DNA of 64,000 nucleotides, from contig NZ_JARXVJ010000001.1 of assembly GCF_029892445.1 (NCBI RefSeq), forward strand, positions 3,410,001 to 3,474,000, read 5' to 3'. Position 1 is the stretch's first letter, and each line of letters begins with the position of its first letter. Both the position numbers and the translations under genes were made by a program. The notes beneath the pieces were generated by a model. That model saw only the letters and a program-made list of their open reading frames with translations. It made no database searches and was not told where the DNA came from. Of this stretch, positions 7,759 to 18,061 are shown piece after piece. This stretch comes from Chryseobacterium sp. H1D6B (GTDB lineage Bacteria; Bacteroidota; Bacteroidia; Flavobacteriales; Weeksellaceae).

Positions 7759-10700
7759 CTAATCAGGACAAGTTTGTGTGGAGATACAGTGCCAGGCCAT
7801 GGTTGCATCACCTTCCTTAAGAGTGTACATCTTCATGCATTTGTTGGTAATATCATACACCATCATACCCTCTACAGGAGTTGTAATAACAGGAGTTATT
7901 CCATCAGCAGCAACAGGTTGATTGGATGCATTGAATTTAACCCTGTTCGGAACAAAACCTTTTGTTTTTGCTTCCAAAGCCAGCCAGCCACCTTGTCTTA
8001 CCATTGGCCAGTTGTCTGTACTTCCGGCGCCAGCTCTTCCAAGAGCGGTAATTCCTACTTTTGTAGGTAATGCCGGATTGCCGGTGGTAGCAATAGCACC
8101 TGGTTTATAGCAGGAGGTTTTTCCTTCAGCAAATGTTATGTATCTTACAGTATTATCAGCGTTGAAATCATTCATAAATACCCATCTGCCGCCTGTAAAT
8201 ATTCCGTTGATTGTTTTTACATTTATTGTGAAAGCTGCATCATCTGCTACAATCATTTGAATGTTGTTTCCGGCTGAGAATGTCACTCCATAGGCTGAAA
8301 GGTCTGCCTCGAAGTATAGACTTCCAGGAGTATTTGAACGTTGAGATAACCACGTTCTCTGGATTCTCTGCAGTGTATTCCCGGCAATCGTGATGTTAGT
8401 AAGTGGTGTTGCTGTAAGATTGTTATCTCCAACCAAGAAGTATGTTTTATCATTCGTAAATCCTGTTCGTGCCGCAAGTTGGTTCGGAGACGCAAAATCA
8501 TTGATTGTGGCCATAGTAAGAATCGTTCCTGCATTGACACTTTTCGATACCTTTTGTTCTAACATTTCAATATCGTCACGAGATATTCCAAAGATATTAT
8601 TGTTGAACGTGGTATTGGCTGCTCCATTCCACACTGTATTTCCATCTGTATTCAGATAGTGGTCTGTATTTACCTGTCCCAGCGTAATACCATATTTGAT
8701 GGCAAGATAGGAATCTACTCTTCTTCTTTCTGTAACTGTAAGGTTACCTTCTCCATAAACAATTGTTTCTCCGAGATTTCCAACAAAACCTCCATTATCA
8801 CTTCCATTGGAGCCTATCTGCGTAGAACCGAAGGTATGTCCTCCATTTAGAAAGTCTATGGAGGTATGTGTTCCACTCATGGAAACGACACCTCCGTTGA
8901 TTCCTTTACCAGTAGTGGTATTTAATAGATTGTGATATACAATGCTTGGAATTGTTGTTGACCGTGTTCCTCCAGGATTAGCAAGATATCTATACCCTTC
9001 ATCGGCTCTCACTCTTTCTGTTCTATTGTCATACATATCACCAAAGCCATCCCAATAGTTGATACTGCCACTTAATTTAGAATTGTCCAATAAAGAGCTA
9101 AATATTCTTCCATTACCGCCAGGGTTTGATAGTCCATCTTTTGTCAAGATAAAGATATCATAGGTATTATTGCCAAAGGTTCTTACTGATGTATTTCCAA
9201 TGGTTTGAGTATTTGTAGTAAAGTTGACTCCAGGGTTGAAGTTAAAATAACTGGCAGCACCCAACTTGAATTTTGGCAGCGCATTGGTTCCTAATTGTGC
9301 TGAAGTAGTTCCTGAGAACTGATCCGTCCATGCCGTAATATCTGTTCCATCTCCTGTGTTAACGGCGTCTTTATCAGCCCGGTACCAATAGGAAAGGTTA
9401 TTCACAACTCCTCCCGGAGCACGTCCGAAACCTGCAAAAGTGAAGAACTGTCCATTACTTAAGGTTACATTGGCTGTGTTGTAGATCACTCCATTGATGG
9501 TAACTTCCGTTGCCATTGGGGTAAAGCTATCTGTTGTATCAAACATCTCATCCGGAGATTGTACCAGATACAGGTTTTTGACTCCTTTTGGCCAGGCAAC
9601 TGTTACTTGTCCAACATTTTTTGTGTTCTGGGCTTTCCAAATTGCTTCAAAACGGAAATTCGTTTCACCGTTAGTTCCGCTCGTATAAGCTAAAGGCATT
9701 TTCAGTCCTTGTTTCAGATTATTGTCTCCAACCATTAAGAACTGCTGGTTGCTTGATAACTCAATATTATTGGCTGCATTACTCTCGGCAAGTCCTGTCG
9801 TAGAGAGCACAAGCTTCTGACCACTGTTGACACTTGCTGACTGTTTTTGGTTCAATACAGTGACCTCATCTTTTGCAATACCGAAGATATTGTTATTGTA
9901 TCCGGTATTGCTGGTTCTGTCCCAAATCACATTGCTGTCTGTGGAAAGATAATTTTCACTCAGGGTAACACCGTTCTTTACAGCAAGGTAAGTATTGATT
10001 CTTGACTGTTCATTGGTTGTTAAGGTACGTTTGTACCAAATAACTTCCATGATGTCGCCAGGGAAAGCACCGGCAGCATCCCATCCGGCTTGACCCACCC
10101 TTAGGTTACGACCATAAATCTGGAATTTATTGGTGTTGTTGAATGTTGTTGTTTCATAAGCACCATTCAATCCTAATCTTTTTTCTCCACCCGAGAAAGT
10201 AGATGTTCCTCCGTTGGCAACAGAATTATCAGCTATCGTTGAGAATACATTAGAAACACCGATATTGAAGGTTGTAGAAAAATCCGTTGAGGTCGTAACA
10301 TTATAATATTCATAATGTCTTGGCTTTCCATTGGCAATTGAGGCTGCAGGTTCAGAAGCATAGGTTGCATCATCATCAATTCCCGTAATACGTCCGGTTC
10401 CTGCCGTAGTAGGTCTTACTGCGGAGAAAATGGAATGAGAAATATTAGGTAGCTCTCCATTGGTAGGGTTCATTACTGAAGAATTATTATAGAATAATTT
10501 CGAAGTGCTGTACCCTGTAGTGTACGGATGGAAGTTATGGGCTTTGTCAGCTGAAGAAAGAGTCCATGTTCCTACAGCAGGAATATCATTAGCGTTGATG
10601 GAATTGTCTTTCCATGCGGTTGCGATATTTCCTGCATCATCAGATCTGATCCAGAAATCTGTTCCGGAAACCCCTCCAGGAGCGTATAAATATCCTGCAA

Positions 10701-13700
10701 AAGTAAAATATTGCCCATTAGCTAATGTTACATTGGCTATGTTGTATACTACACCATTTACTGTTGTTTCCGTTGTCATTGGGGTGAAAGTAGACGTTGC
10801 ATCAAAAACAGAACTGGAAGACTGTACCAGATAGAGGTTTTTAACTCCTTTTGGCCATGCCACCGTCACAGTTCCTACAGCATTGGTATTCTGAACCTTC
10901 CAGATCGCTTCAAAACGATAATTGGTTTCTCCATTCATTCCTGCTGTGTATACTAATGGCGTGTTCAGGATTTGTTGAAGACCATTGTCTCCTGAGATAA
11001 GGAATTGCAGGTCGTTGGCTATTCCTGTACTATTAGCAGCATTAGTGTCCGCAAATCCTGTTGTGGAAATAACAAGCTTTTGTCCGTTATTTACACTTCC
11101 TGACTGTTTTTGATGCAATACAGTAAGATTATCTTTTCCAATACCGAAGATATTGTTGTTATACCCCGTATTATTGGCTCTGTCCCATATTATATTATTG
11201 TCGGTAGAAAGATAGTTCTCGTTTAGTGTAACCCCGTTTTTTACAGCCAGATAGGAATTTATCCTTGATTGTTCATTCGTTGTCAGTGTACGTTTGTACC
11301 AAATAACCTCCATAATATCACCAGGGAAAGGACCGGAAGCATCCCATCCTGCCTGACCAATCCTTAGATTACGCCCATAAATCTGGAATTTATTTCCTGC
11401 ACCAAAGCCGGAAAAAGATTCATAAGAACCGTTTAGTCCTAATCGTTTCTCTCCTCCTGTGATAGCAGATGTGCCTCCGTTGGCAACCGTATTATTCGCT
11501 ATTGTAGAGAATATATTGGAAATACCAGTATTGAAAGATATTGAAAAATCCGTTGAAGTGGCTGTATTAAAATATTCGTATTGTCTTGGTTTTCCGTTCG
11601 CAATTGAAACTCCAGGCTCTGCAGCATAGGTTGCATCATCATCGATTCCTGTAATACGCCCTGTTCCGTTATCTGCTGTAGGTCTCACTGCTGAGAAAAT
11701 AGAGGTATTGGTATTCGGAAGCTCTACATTCCCCAATGGATTCATTACCGAAGTAGTATTGTAAAAGAATTTAGAAGAAGAATACCCTGTAGTATAGGGA
11801 TAAAAGTTATGACTTCTATCTGCTGGTGATAAGATTACCCCGCCCACATTTGGGATATTGTCTGCATTAGCAGAGTTGTCTTTCCAGGCAGTAGCAATAG
11901 TTCCGGCATCGTCTGATTTTACCCAGAAATCTGCGCCACTTACACCTCCCGGTCCCGGAGCAGTAACGGAAACTGTTAAGTCACTTGTACTGCTGCAACT
12001 ACCTGTGGTAACCGTCCATCGGAAAGTATAACTGCCGGAGGAAGTAAGCCCGGTAACATTGGTATTGTATGCTGACGGCGTCGCAATCACCGGATCGGCA
12101 GCACCGGCTGGCTTTGAAACCAATGTCCATGAACCTGTAGATGACACGCCTTGATTATTCCCATTGAGGGAAGTTTGTGATGCGCCTATTGCCAAGGTTT
12201 GATTGGATCCTGCATTGGCATTGACCTGTGGAGACACAAATATGGAAAATGTACCCTCCGGAGAAGTCCCTGAGCAGGCATATTCTTTATCAATGAATCC
12301 GGAATCCACACCTCCTGCATTAGGAACAGCTTTTATTTTGAAGACATATTCTCCTTGCTTATCCAGATTACTTATCGTGGTAGAGGTATTGATAAATGTT
12401 CTGAGATTACTGGCTTCATAAACAGGATTGGCTGCTCCGGTTGGCTTAGATACTAGGGTAAAGTCATATTTACCGGAAAACTCCTGAAGATAACTGGTGT
12501 TAACTACTCCTTGATATACCGTAGGTAAAGGAACTGTAGCGGTCACAACACCGGAACCAGTGTAACATATTGTAGTATTAGGAACCGTCACATTCGGACG
12601 GCTGCCGTCTGAAATATGAATATAATAATCCTGGCTATTACCACAGGTACCATTTTTAATTGATAAATTAACGATGTAGGTTCCCACTCGCCAACCTCCG
12701 GCAGGGGGTGTTGCTACTACATTTCTGTTCATCGTTCCAGCTCCGTTCAAAACCAAAGAAGGATTTCCTCCCGGAGGGACAATCCCGGAATTACTAACTG
12801 CTGTGGTAAGCGTTGCCGGATCTGAAGGATCAACCTTGAAATAGAAAGTAATAGGTGTTGTTTTTCCTGCCATATTGCAGTATACAGCACCGCCGCTGCC
12901 ACTTGCATAGTAAGATTGCATTTGTTCAGGATGGGAAGCATCAATAAAACTTACTAGTTTAGGATCTGTTCCATTGTAATTATAGGTAATCTGAGGAGTA
13001 GTGTATGTTCCATTGGCATTGGTAACAGTGATGGTGAATACATAGCTTCCTGTAACATTTACACCATTGAAGTACATTGAATTATTCCTTATCTGATAAA
13101 ATGAAATATTACCTCCAGCCGGCTGGCTGATGACATTAATGGTCACAGTGGTCCCAAATGCAGGATTTCCCGATGAGTTTGCCGTATTGCTTGCAAACAT
13201 TGGAGAAGTTCCGCTCAAATTGATATACCGGTTGGTATCTGTTGAAGGATAACATCTGTTATGAGTTGCAGGAAGACTTATTTGAGGATTAGGAATGAAT
13301 CTGACAATAGCATCATCTTCGTACCAACAGTTTGGATTGTTGATAGAGGTTATCCTTAATACTGCACGATAAGCCGGATCAATGTCATGATCAGCTTTCT
13401 TTATAAGGGTCAAGGTAGGAGTTGCCGTTGTCGTATTAGACATGGTTGCATTTGTGGTAGTGGTTTGACTATAAAATTCCTTATTATAAATGTTGTAATA
13501 AGTCCACGATGCGGTGTACCCTGCTGGTATTACTGCATTTAAGGTTGCAGTTCCGGTAATGGCAGAAACATTGGTGATATCAGGTCCTGCAGTAAAAGAT
13601 GAAATATCACCTGGTGCTGTAATGGTTACCTGTGAGGTTGCCGTTCCGGTAGTACAATTTTGTGCAATCTGGAATACATAATTTCCGGGCGAAGTCATTC

Positions 13701-13941
13701 CTGTGACACTGCTATTGTAAGCTGAGGGTGTTACAATAACCGGGTCCGGTGCACCGGAAGGTTTGGATACCAGGGTCCAGAATGGGTTTCCAGCTGTACT
13801 TCCGCCTGGGTTTCCCGATAGACTGGCAGAGGTACCGCAAATGACGGCATTCGCCCCTGCATTGATGCTGCAGTTTTGTGCCAGAATCATCATATTACCC
13901 ATAATCAGGAATATGAAGAAAAGGAGGGTTTGTTTTTTCAT
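7759..13941 (-). CDS. Giant secreted surface protein with Ig/PKD-like and three LamG/DUF8202-like modules
   Basis: 2060 residues with a signal peptide (KKQTLLFFIFLIMGNMMILA). Residues about 22-108 and 575-664 are related Ig/PKD-like domains, both containing WTLVSKP and PVI.TPSAYN segments. Three long modules follow, beginning near residues 664 (GVSGADFWVKSDDAG), 1090 (GVSGTDFWIRSDDAG) and 1514 (NNLSYWYRADKDAV); the first two are close copies. Each ends in a YLAxKxGxTL...NNIFGI stretch typical of LamG/DUF8202-like modules of Bacteroidetes surface proteins. The C-terminus (about 2025-2060) carries GMMVYDITNKCMKMYTL, a small cysteine-bearing motif shared with the two genes upstream. I see no clear type IX sorting domain. 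It is the last gene of a minus-strand set of secreted proteins and is likely exposed at the surface, in adhesion or matrix. The function is not established. Confidence 0.8.
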   Translation of the reverse strand: MKKQTLLFFIFLIMGNMMILAQNCSINAGANAVICGTSASLSGNPGGSTAGNPFWTLVSKPSGAPDPVIVTPSAYNSSVTGMTSPGNYVFQIAQNCTTGTATSQVTITAPGDISSFTAGPDITNVSAITGTATLNAVIPAGYTASWTYYNIYNKEFYSQTTTTNATMSNTTTATPTLTLIKKADHDIDPAYRAVLRITSINNPNCWYEDDAIVRFIPNPQISLPATHNRCYPSTDTNRYINLSGTSPMFASNTANSSGNPAFGTTVTINVISQPAGGNISFYQIRNNSMYFNGVNVTGSYVFTITVTNANGTYTTPQITYNYNGTDPKLVSFIDASHPEQMQSYYASGSGGAVYCNMAGKTTPITFYFKVDPSDPATLTTAVSNSGIVPPGGNPSLVLNGAGTMNRNVVATPPAGGWRVGTYIVNLSIKNGTCGNSQDYYIHISDGSRPNVTVPNTTICYTGSGVVTATVPLPTVYQGVVNTSYLQEFSGKYDFTLVSKPTGAANPVYEASNLRTFINTSTTISNLDKQGEYVFKIKAVPNAGGVDSGFIDKEYACSGTSPEGTFSIFVSPQVNANAGSNQTLAIGASQTSLNGNNQGVSSTGSWTLVSKPAGAADPVIATPSAYNTNVTGLTSSGSYTFRWTVTTGSCSSTSDLTVSVTAPGPGGVSGADFWVKSDDAGTIATAWKDNSANADNIPNVGGVILSPADRSHNFYPYTTGYSSSKFFYNTTSVMNPLGNVELPNTNTSIFSAVRPTADNGTGRITGIDDDATYAAEPGVSIANGKPRQYEYFNTATSTDFSISFNTGISNIFSTIANNTVANGGTSAITGGEKRLGLNGSYESFSGFGAGNKFQIYGRNLRIGQAGWDASGPFPGDIMEVIWYKRTLTTNEQSRINSYLAVKNGVTLNENYLSTDNNIIWDRANNTGYNNNIFGIGKDNLTVLHQKQSGSVNNGQKLVISTTGFADTNAANSTGIANDLQFLISGDNGLQQILNTPLVYTAGMNGETNYRFEAIWKVQNTNAVGTVTVAWPKGVKNLYLVQSSSSVFDATSTFTPMTTETTVNGVVYNIANVTLANGQYFTFAGYLYAPGGVSGTDFWIRSDDAGNIATAWKDNSINANDIPAVGTWTLSSADKAHNFHPYTTGYSTSKLFYNNSSVMNPTNGELPNISHSIFSAVRPTTAGTGRITGIDDDATYASEPAASIANGKPRHYEYYNVTTSTDFSTTFNIGVSNVFSTIADNSVANGGTSTFSGGEKRLGLNGAYETTTFNNTNKFQIYGRNLRVGQAGWDAAGAFPGDIMEVIWYKRTLTTNEQSRINTYLAVKNGVTLSENYLSTDSNVIWDRTSNTGYNNNIFGIAKDEVTVLNQKQSASVNSGQKLVLSTTGLAESNAANNIELSSNQQFLMVGDNNLKQGLKMPLAYTSGTNGETNFRFEAIWKAQNTKNVGQVTVAWPKGVKNLYLVQSPDEMFDTTDSFTPMATEVTINGVIYNTANVTLSNGQFFTFAGFGRAPGGVVNNLSYWYRADKDAVNTGDGTDITAWTDQFSGTTSAQLGTNALPKFKLGAASYFNFNPGVNFTTNTQTIGNTSVRTFGNNTYDIFILTKDGLSNPGGNGRIFSSLLDNSKLSGSINYWDGFGDMYDNRTERVRADEGYRYLANPGGTRSTTIPSIVYHNLLNTTTGKGINGGVVSMSGTHTSIDFLNGGHTFGSTQIGSNGSDNGGFVGNLGETIVYGEGNLTVTERRRVDSYLAIKYGITLGQVNTDHYLNTDGNTVWNGAANTTFNNNIFGISRDDIEMLEQKVSKSVNAGTILTMATINDFASPNQLAARTGFTNDKTYFLVGDNNLTATPLTNITIAGNTLQRIQRTWLSQRSNTPGSLYFEADLSAYGVTFSAGNNIQMIVADDAAFTINVKTINGIFTGGRWVFMNDFNADNTVRYITFAEGKTSCYKPGAIATTGNPALPTKVGITALGRAGAGSTDNWPMVRQGGWLALEAKTKGFVPNRVKFNASNQPVAADGITPVITTPVEGMMVYDITNKCMKMYTLKEGDATMAWHCISTQTCPD

Positions 13942-14030
13942 GATTTTATAGTTTTTAGCCGGATTTCCGACAAAGGGTGTTTTTAAAGAATGGGACTAAT
14001 AAAACTGTATTTCTTTCATTTTTTATTGGT

Positions 14031-14555
14031 TTAAGGTTTCCAAAAACTCCAAACTGTACCGTTGTATACAGCTATTTGTTTCTTCACGGTGTCATAAGCC
14101 ATCATTCCGGGGGCAGGGTTAATGATGCTTACATGTGGGCTCGCCATTTTAGGTAATATCATCGCCTTGTTGGTATCAGTTAAAACCAATATTCCAGGTG
14201 TGCCGTCTGTAGCAGCTGCTGATCCGATGGCTGTTTTTGCCGTTGTAGATTCAATTTTGCTTGTTTGGAGCGAAATGTTTGCTGTTCCCGTGTTGTCAAC
14301 ACTTAAATCGGTCCACGTACCGGAATCCTTCAGGTATTTTACTTTGTGGTCGGTGGTATCATAAATGATCGTACCGTTCTCGGTAATTCCTGTCTTCGTT
14401 TCTACATAAGGAAGTATCAATCCCCGATTTTCTGTATCTGCAAACTCCAAGGATACCGAAGCATTGGTCACTGTCGATTTTCCTATGGCAATCTGAGACT
14501 TCACAGTACCCGTTACAGCAAGTAGAATTGCTGTGGGCAGAAGTAGTTTTTTCAT
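14031..14555 (-). CDS. Small secreted protein
   Basis: 174 residues. An N-terminal signal peptide (KKLLLPTAILLAVTGTVKS) is followed by QIAIGKSTVTNASVSLEF, the same mature start seen in the other secreted proteins here (QIGIN/QVGIN plus a 'SLELA'-like strand). It has two PGMMAYD/NGTIIYD-like segments, and the C-terminus AVYNGTVWSFWKP matches the 'YNGTVW' motif of many flavobacterial surface proteins. There is no catalytic signature. It lies 89 bases upstream of the giant protein gene and 80 bases downstream of the 194-aa gene, so it is probably in their operon. Confidence 0.7.
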   Translation of the reverse strand: MKKLLLPTAILLAVTGTVKSQIAIGKSTVTNASVSLEFADTENRGLILPYVETKTGITENGTIIYDTTDHKVKYLKDSGTWTDLSVDNTGTANISLQTSKIESTTAKTAIGSAAATDGTPGILVLTDTNKAMILPKMASPHVSIINPAPGMMAYDTVKKQIAVYNGTVWSFWKP

Positions 14556-14635
14556 GATTTTTAATTAGGTTTATATGAATGGAATGTTTTCTTTATTGAT
14601 ATTGTTTTTTCCAAAAAAAAGATGGTTTGTTATTC

Positions 14636-15220
14636 TTATGGATTTACATTCAACGTCAATCCGTTGCAGCTTTGTCCTCCTGCCATTATGTTTACAGAGG
14701 TCGTTCCGGAAGTAGCGGGAATACCATTGATGTTGTATATCAGGTTTCCGGTTCCTATGCTGAAGTTTCCGGCTGTAAGGGCAAATGTCAATCCATTCTG
14801 GGTGAAACTTTGTGCCGTATAAGTCCCGCCATTACCGCCGGTGTAGGGTATTGTAAGTGTACCAGTATATGCAGCTCCTTGAGTAGCCGTTGCTGGGCTG
14901 AATGATGCAGACGAGCAAGTAAATCCTGAAACAGTACCTGATACCGAATCCAAGCATCCGGACCACTTTGGAGGATCATCTTGGTATGCTTTTACGCAAT
15001 ATTCGGACGTATCAAAGACCAACATACCTGGTTGCGGATCGTTGATGGCTGTGGTATTGGATACTCTATTCAGATAAAGTGCCTTGTTGGCAGCACCGAG
15101 GTCAAGGTCAGAGCTGGGGTGTGGAGTTGGTGTGCCTAAGCCGACCTGACTATAAGAGAGGAACCCGAATATGAGTGCAATGCCAGTCATTATTCTTTTA
15201 AATATATTATTAGGTTTCAT
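14636..15220 (-). CDS. Small secreted Ig-like protein
   Basis: 194 residues. A signal peptide ends near FLSYSQ. The mature start VGLGTPTPHPSSDLDLG and the segment ALYLNRVSNTTAINDPQPGM followed by LVFDTSEYCVKAYQ closely match the N-terminus of the 606-aa protein next door. The C-terminal half is one beta-rich repeat (TGTLTIPYTGGNGGTY...GGQSCNGLTLNVNP), also present in the 606-aa protein. It looks like a shortened paralogue of that protein's N-terminal half, produced by duplication. It is probably an outer-membrane or secreted structural protein; function unknown. Confidence 0.7.
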   Translation of the reverse strand: MKPNNIFKRIMTGIALIFGFLSYSQVGLGTPTPHPSSDLDLGAANKALYLNRVSNTTAINDPQPGMLVFDTSEYCVKAYQDDPPKWSGCLDSVSGTVSGFTCSSASFSPATATQGAAYTGTLTIPYTGGNGGTYTAQSFTQNGLTFALTAGNFSIGTGNLIYNINGIPATSGTTSVNIMAGGQSCNGLTLNVNP

Positions 15221-15409
15221 TTAGTGATTTTTTATTGGTTTCAGAGTAAACCAAACCTTAGTATTGATGGCTAGTTGGCTTTCTGTTTTATAGGAAAGAA
15301 GTCATTTAGCAAAAGTTATGACTGTTTCAAAAACTTCAACCAGAACATAATATTTAGTAAGGTTTGGTGTCTTTATATATATCTTTATTGTCCGTATTGG
15401 GCATGCTCA

Positions 15410-17230
15410 TCACTCCTGAATGCAACGTACGGATTTGGCCTTATCTACTTCACAATTACCTATATTAGGTCCAACAACAGAACTATTCATTACAGTATAT
15501 GTTTGAGTACCATTATAACCATCTGCTACCGAATAGACGGGAACGCTTGGGTTAAATATTACCGTATCATCAAAACCCTCTCCGGCATAAGTTAATTTTA
15601 ACTTTTGGGTAGTTGAATATAGACCATTACTTCCGGCAGCCGTAATTTCTGCCTGCCATTCTACTTTTACAGGCACTTTGAAGCCTTGAGGACACGGATT
15701 GTTGGAGGAAGAAGCAAGCCATCTGTTTCCTGCTGGTGGTACAGTAGCTGATGTCCATTCACTAGGAACGTGACTAGGAGCTGAAAATATTCTATATGGA
15801 TAGGTAGGACTCCAGGTTGCTACCTGTCCATATACAACTCCTGATTTAAAAGTCCCATAACTTGAATTACTAATATTCCTTTCTAGAAGCTCATGCCCAT
15901 CGGCTTTCCTACCCCATTGCAAGAGGGAACCCATAGCATTTACATCTGTGGTGCTCGTTGCCTGTTGGGTAAGGTTAAATGCCGGATGATCCAGATTAGC
16001 ATAATTTGCCCCAAGGTTGTTGTTCAACCATATTTTGCCGTCTTCTGCCTGTATTGGCAGATAAAAAAAATTATGATCATATTTGTTATTATTGTCTATT
16101 TGCCCAAACATTCTGTCCGGTATGCCCGGTATGTCACGCAGTTGATAAGTAGTGAGTGCCCCTGCCTGGTTGTATGGATATTGGAAAGTCCCTAATAACA
16201 AGCCCAGATAATCATTCCCTATTCCTGCATTAATGTCTAATTTCTTAGCATTCAAGGTTCCGCCAATGGCTTTGAGGGTAGCGGTAATAGAAGTGCTGGA
16301 GGTTGTAAGGGTTTGTGCAGTCCAGGATAATTGTACTTGTCTGGATATACCATCCTGTGTAAGATTTGCCGGAATGGTAATCGTATTACTCCATGGTGCA
16401 ACAAGTCCGCCACTTCCTGTTACGGTAGCCGGAATGTATACGGTAATGCCAGTAGTGGTGAGGCTTCCCTGTACATCAACCAATGTATCTGTATTACCAT
16501 CAGCATTTATTACAGACGTGTTGGCTGGCGCTGTAGGCTTTGTGTAAGGCAGATAATCATTATCATATATAGAGGCTATCCAATACTTATTGTTCTGTGC
16601 CAATGTAACTGTTCCTGGTAATACACCGCCAGGATTGCCTGTTGCCGGATTCACCGTAAGTGAGATAGCATTAGCTCCGAAACAACTTTGTCCTCCGATA
16701 GTAATATTTACTGTAGTGGTTCCGGCTGTGGCAGGAGTTCCGGTAACGTTATAGACCACATTGCCATCTCCGGTGGCAAAAACACCTAAAGGAAGGTTGA
16801 ATGTGAGCCCATTCACAGTAGTGGTTTGGGCTGGATATACTCCGCCGTTACCTCCGGTGTAAGGAACAGTTAATGTTCCTGTATAAGGTTGGCCCACTGT
16901 TGCAAAGTTGGGTGTAAAATAAGCGCCAGCACAATTAATACTCGTAACTGCGCCTACAAGTCCGCTGTTTCCTACGATACATCCAGACCATCCTGCCGGA
17001 TTACCCTGGTATGCTTTTACACATTTATCGGTCAGGTCATATATAACCATTCCGGATTGCGGATCGTTTATTACTGAAGTATTGGGAACTCTATTCAGAT
17101 AAAGTGCCTTGTTGTTTGAAGCCAGTTCCAAAGAAGCACTTAGATGCGGGTTTGCAGTATTGATTCCTACTTGTCCGAAAGCAGTGATGCTAATAAGGAA
17201 TGTTGCTGGTAAAATTGTTTTTTTTTTCAT
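15410..17230 (-). CDS. Secreted protein with Ig-like repeat and C-terminal FISUMP domain
   Basis: 606 residues. Signal peptide (KKKTILPATFLISITAFG), then VGINTANPHLSASLELASN, the LYLNRVPN...GMVIYDLTDKCVKAYQ module and an Ig-like repeat (TGTLTVPYTGGNGGVY to GGQSCFGANAISLTVNP). The C-terminal third matches the Fibrobacter succinogenes major paralogous (FISUMP) pattern: GKIWLNNNLGA, LLQWGRKADGHE, NPCPQGFKVPVKVEW and the closing KSVRCIQE. FISUMP proteins are outer-membrane or secreted proteins of unknown biochemical role. This is the first gene of the minus-strand secreted-protein set. An imperfect inverted repeat (TCAGG...CCTGA) sits about 25 bases upstream of the start. Confidence 0.75.
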   Translation of the reverse strand: MKKKTILPATFLISITAFGQVGINTANPHLSASLELASNNKALYLNRVPNTSVINDPQSGMVIYDLTDKCVKAYQGNPAGWSGCIVGNSGLVGAVTSINCAGAYFTPNFATVGQPYTGTLTVPYTGGNGGVYPAQTTTVNGLTFNLPLGVFATGDGNVVYNVTGTPATAGTTTVNITIGGQSCFGANAISLTVNPATGNPGGVLPGTVTLAQNNKYWIASIYDNDYLPYTKPTAPANTSVINADGNTDTLVDVQGSLTTTGITVYIPATVTGSGGLVAPWSNTITIPANLTQDGISRQVQLSWTAQTLTTSSTSITATLKAIGGTLNAKKLDINAGIGNDYLGLLLGTFQYPYNQAGALTTYQLRDIPGIPDRMFGQIDNNNKYDHNFFYLPIQAEDGKIWLNNNLGANYANLDHPAFNLTQQATSTTDVNAMGSLLQWGRKADGHELLERNISNSSYGTFKSGVVYGQVATWSPTYPYRIFSAPSHVPSEWTSATVPPAGNRWLASSSNNPCPQGFKVPVKVEWQAEITAAGSNGLYSTTQKLKLTYAGEGFDDTVIFNPSVPVYSVADGYNGTQTYTVMNSSVVGPNIGNCEVDKAKSVRCIQE

Positions 17231-17467
17231 TTTAAGAGAGGCTTAGATGTATGTCAGGATGAACCCTGATGTGTTTTTATTCTTTCAAGTTTTTTTAGAC
17301 TTAGGTTTGCAGTGTGATATTCTTTACCTTATGATTTGAAATATCATGATCTGTTTTATTTGGGTTAATACATGATACCGCCTGTTCGCGTCGGATAAGC
17401 CCGGCGAAATGGATGAATCATGCTGAATTTTTCGCTGAAAAGGATGGGAACTGCCTGATGAATTCAA

Positions 17468-18061
17468 TTAAGCAGTAGCTCTTTTGATAAATGGTGGCGG
17501 GCGGTTGAAATTTCGGAAAAATGTTAGGTTTGAAAACCATTGATCTTTATGAGTCTTTTTCAGAAAAATGTCTAGTAGATGCACTAATACCGGTGTTTTG
17601 TTTTCGGATCCAAACAGAAGGTATTTCAGCGTATGCTGATTGGGGCTTACAATCTGCTTATCATGGTCGGAAATAGCCAATAGTGATTTTTCTGATGGAG
17701 TATTCCTGATGAAGATTGGTACGGCTTTAGGGCTGTTTTCAACTCTTTGAGGAAAAATCTTCTCTTTTTTCTGGTTTCTTTTGTTGGATGCGGTAAAATT
17801 CTTTCTTTTGAAAGTTTTCTCTATTTTTTCCTTTTTTGGTTGGGAAACATGTACTTGTTCCATACCTGAAATTATAGTACCCTCTGATACAACTATAAAA
17901 GTTGATGTAGAGTCTGATAAAGGAGCTTCGTTATGGATGCAGACAGCCTGTATGATCTGAAAGTTGATTAACAACAAGATGAATAAGAAAAACCTCCTCC
18001 CTCCAAGTGTATGAAGAGAGAAGGTTTGGTTCATCATATTATTTTCAGAATCGGTTATCAT
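17468..18061 (-). CDS. Basic, membrane-anchored or secreted protein of unknown function
   Basis: 197 residues. A hydrophobic segment RFFLFILLLINFQIIQAVC near residues 23-42 serves as a signal peptide or anchor. Starts at the two adjacent Met codons 9 and 10 are as likely as the one given. The central part is strongly basic and low in complexity (KKEKIEKTFKRKNFTASNKR and neighbours), and the C-terminus ends in FNRPPPFIKRATA. No domain was recognised. It stands alone, about 240 bases upstream of the FISUMP gene on the same strand. A periplasmic scaffold or a linker protein is possible, but this is a guess. Confidence 0.5.
   Translation of the reverse strand: MITDSENNMMNQTFSLHTLGGRRFFLFILLLINFQIIQAVCIHNEAPLSDSTSTFIVVSEGTIISGMEQVHVSQPKKEKIEKTFKRKNFTASNKRNQKKEKIFPQRVENSPKAVPIFIRNTPSEKSLLAISDHDKQIVSPNQHTLKYLLFGSENKTPVLVHLLDIFLKKTHKDQWFSNLTFFRNFNRPPPFIKRATA

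Noticed and set aside
8283..8540. Several frames of 60-109 codons inside the 2060-aa gene
   Set aside because: Out-of-frame shadows of a long, repetitive secreted protein; no independent start, motif or homology.
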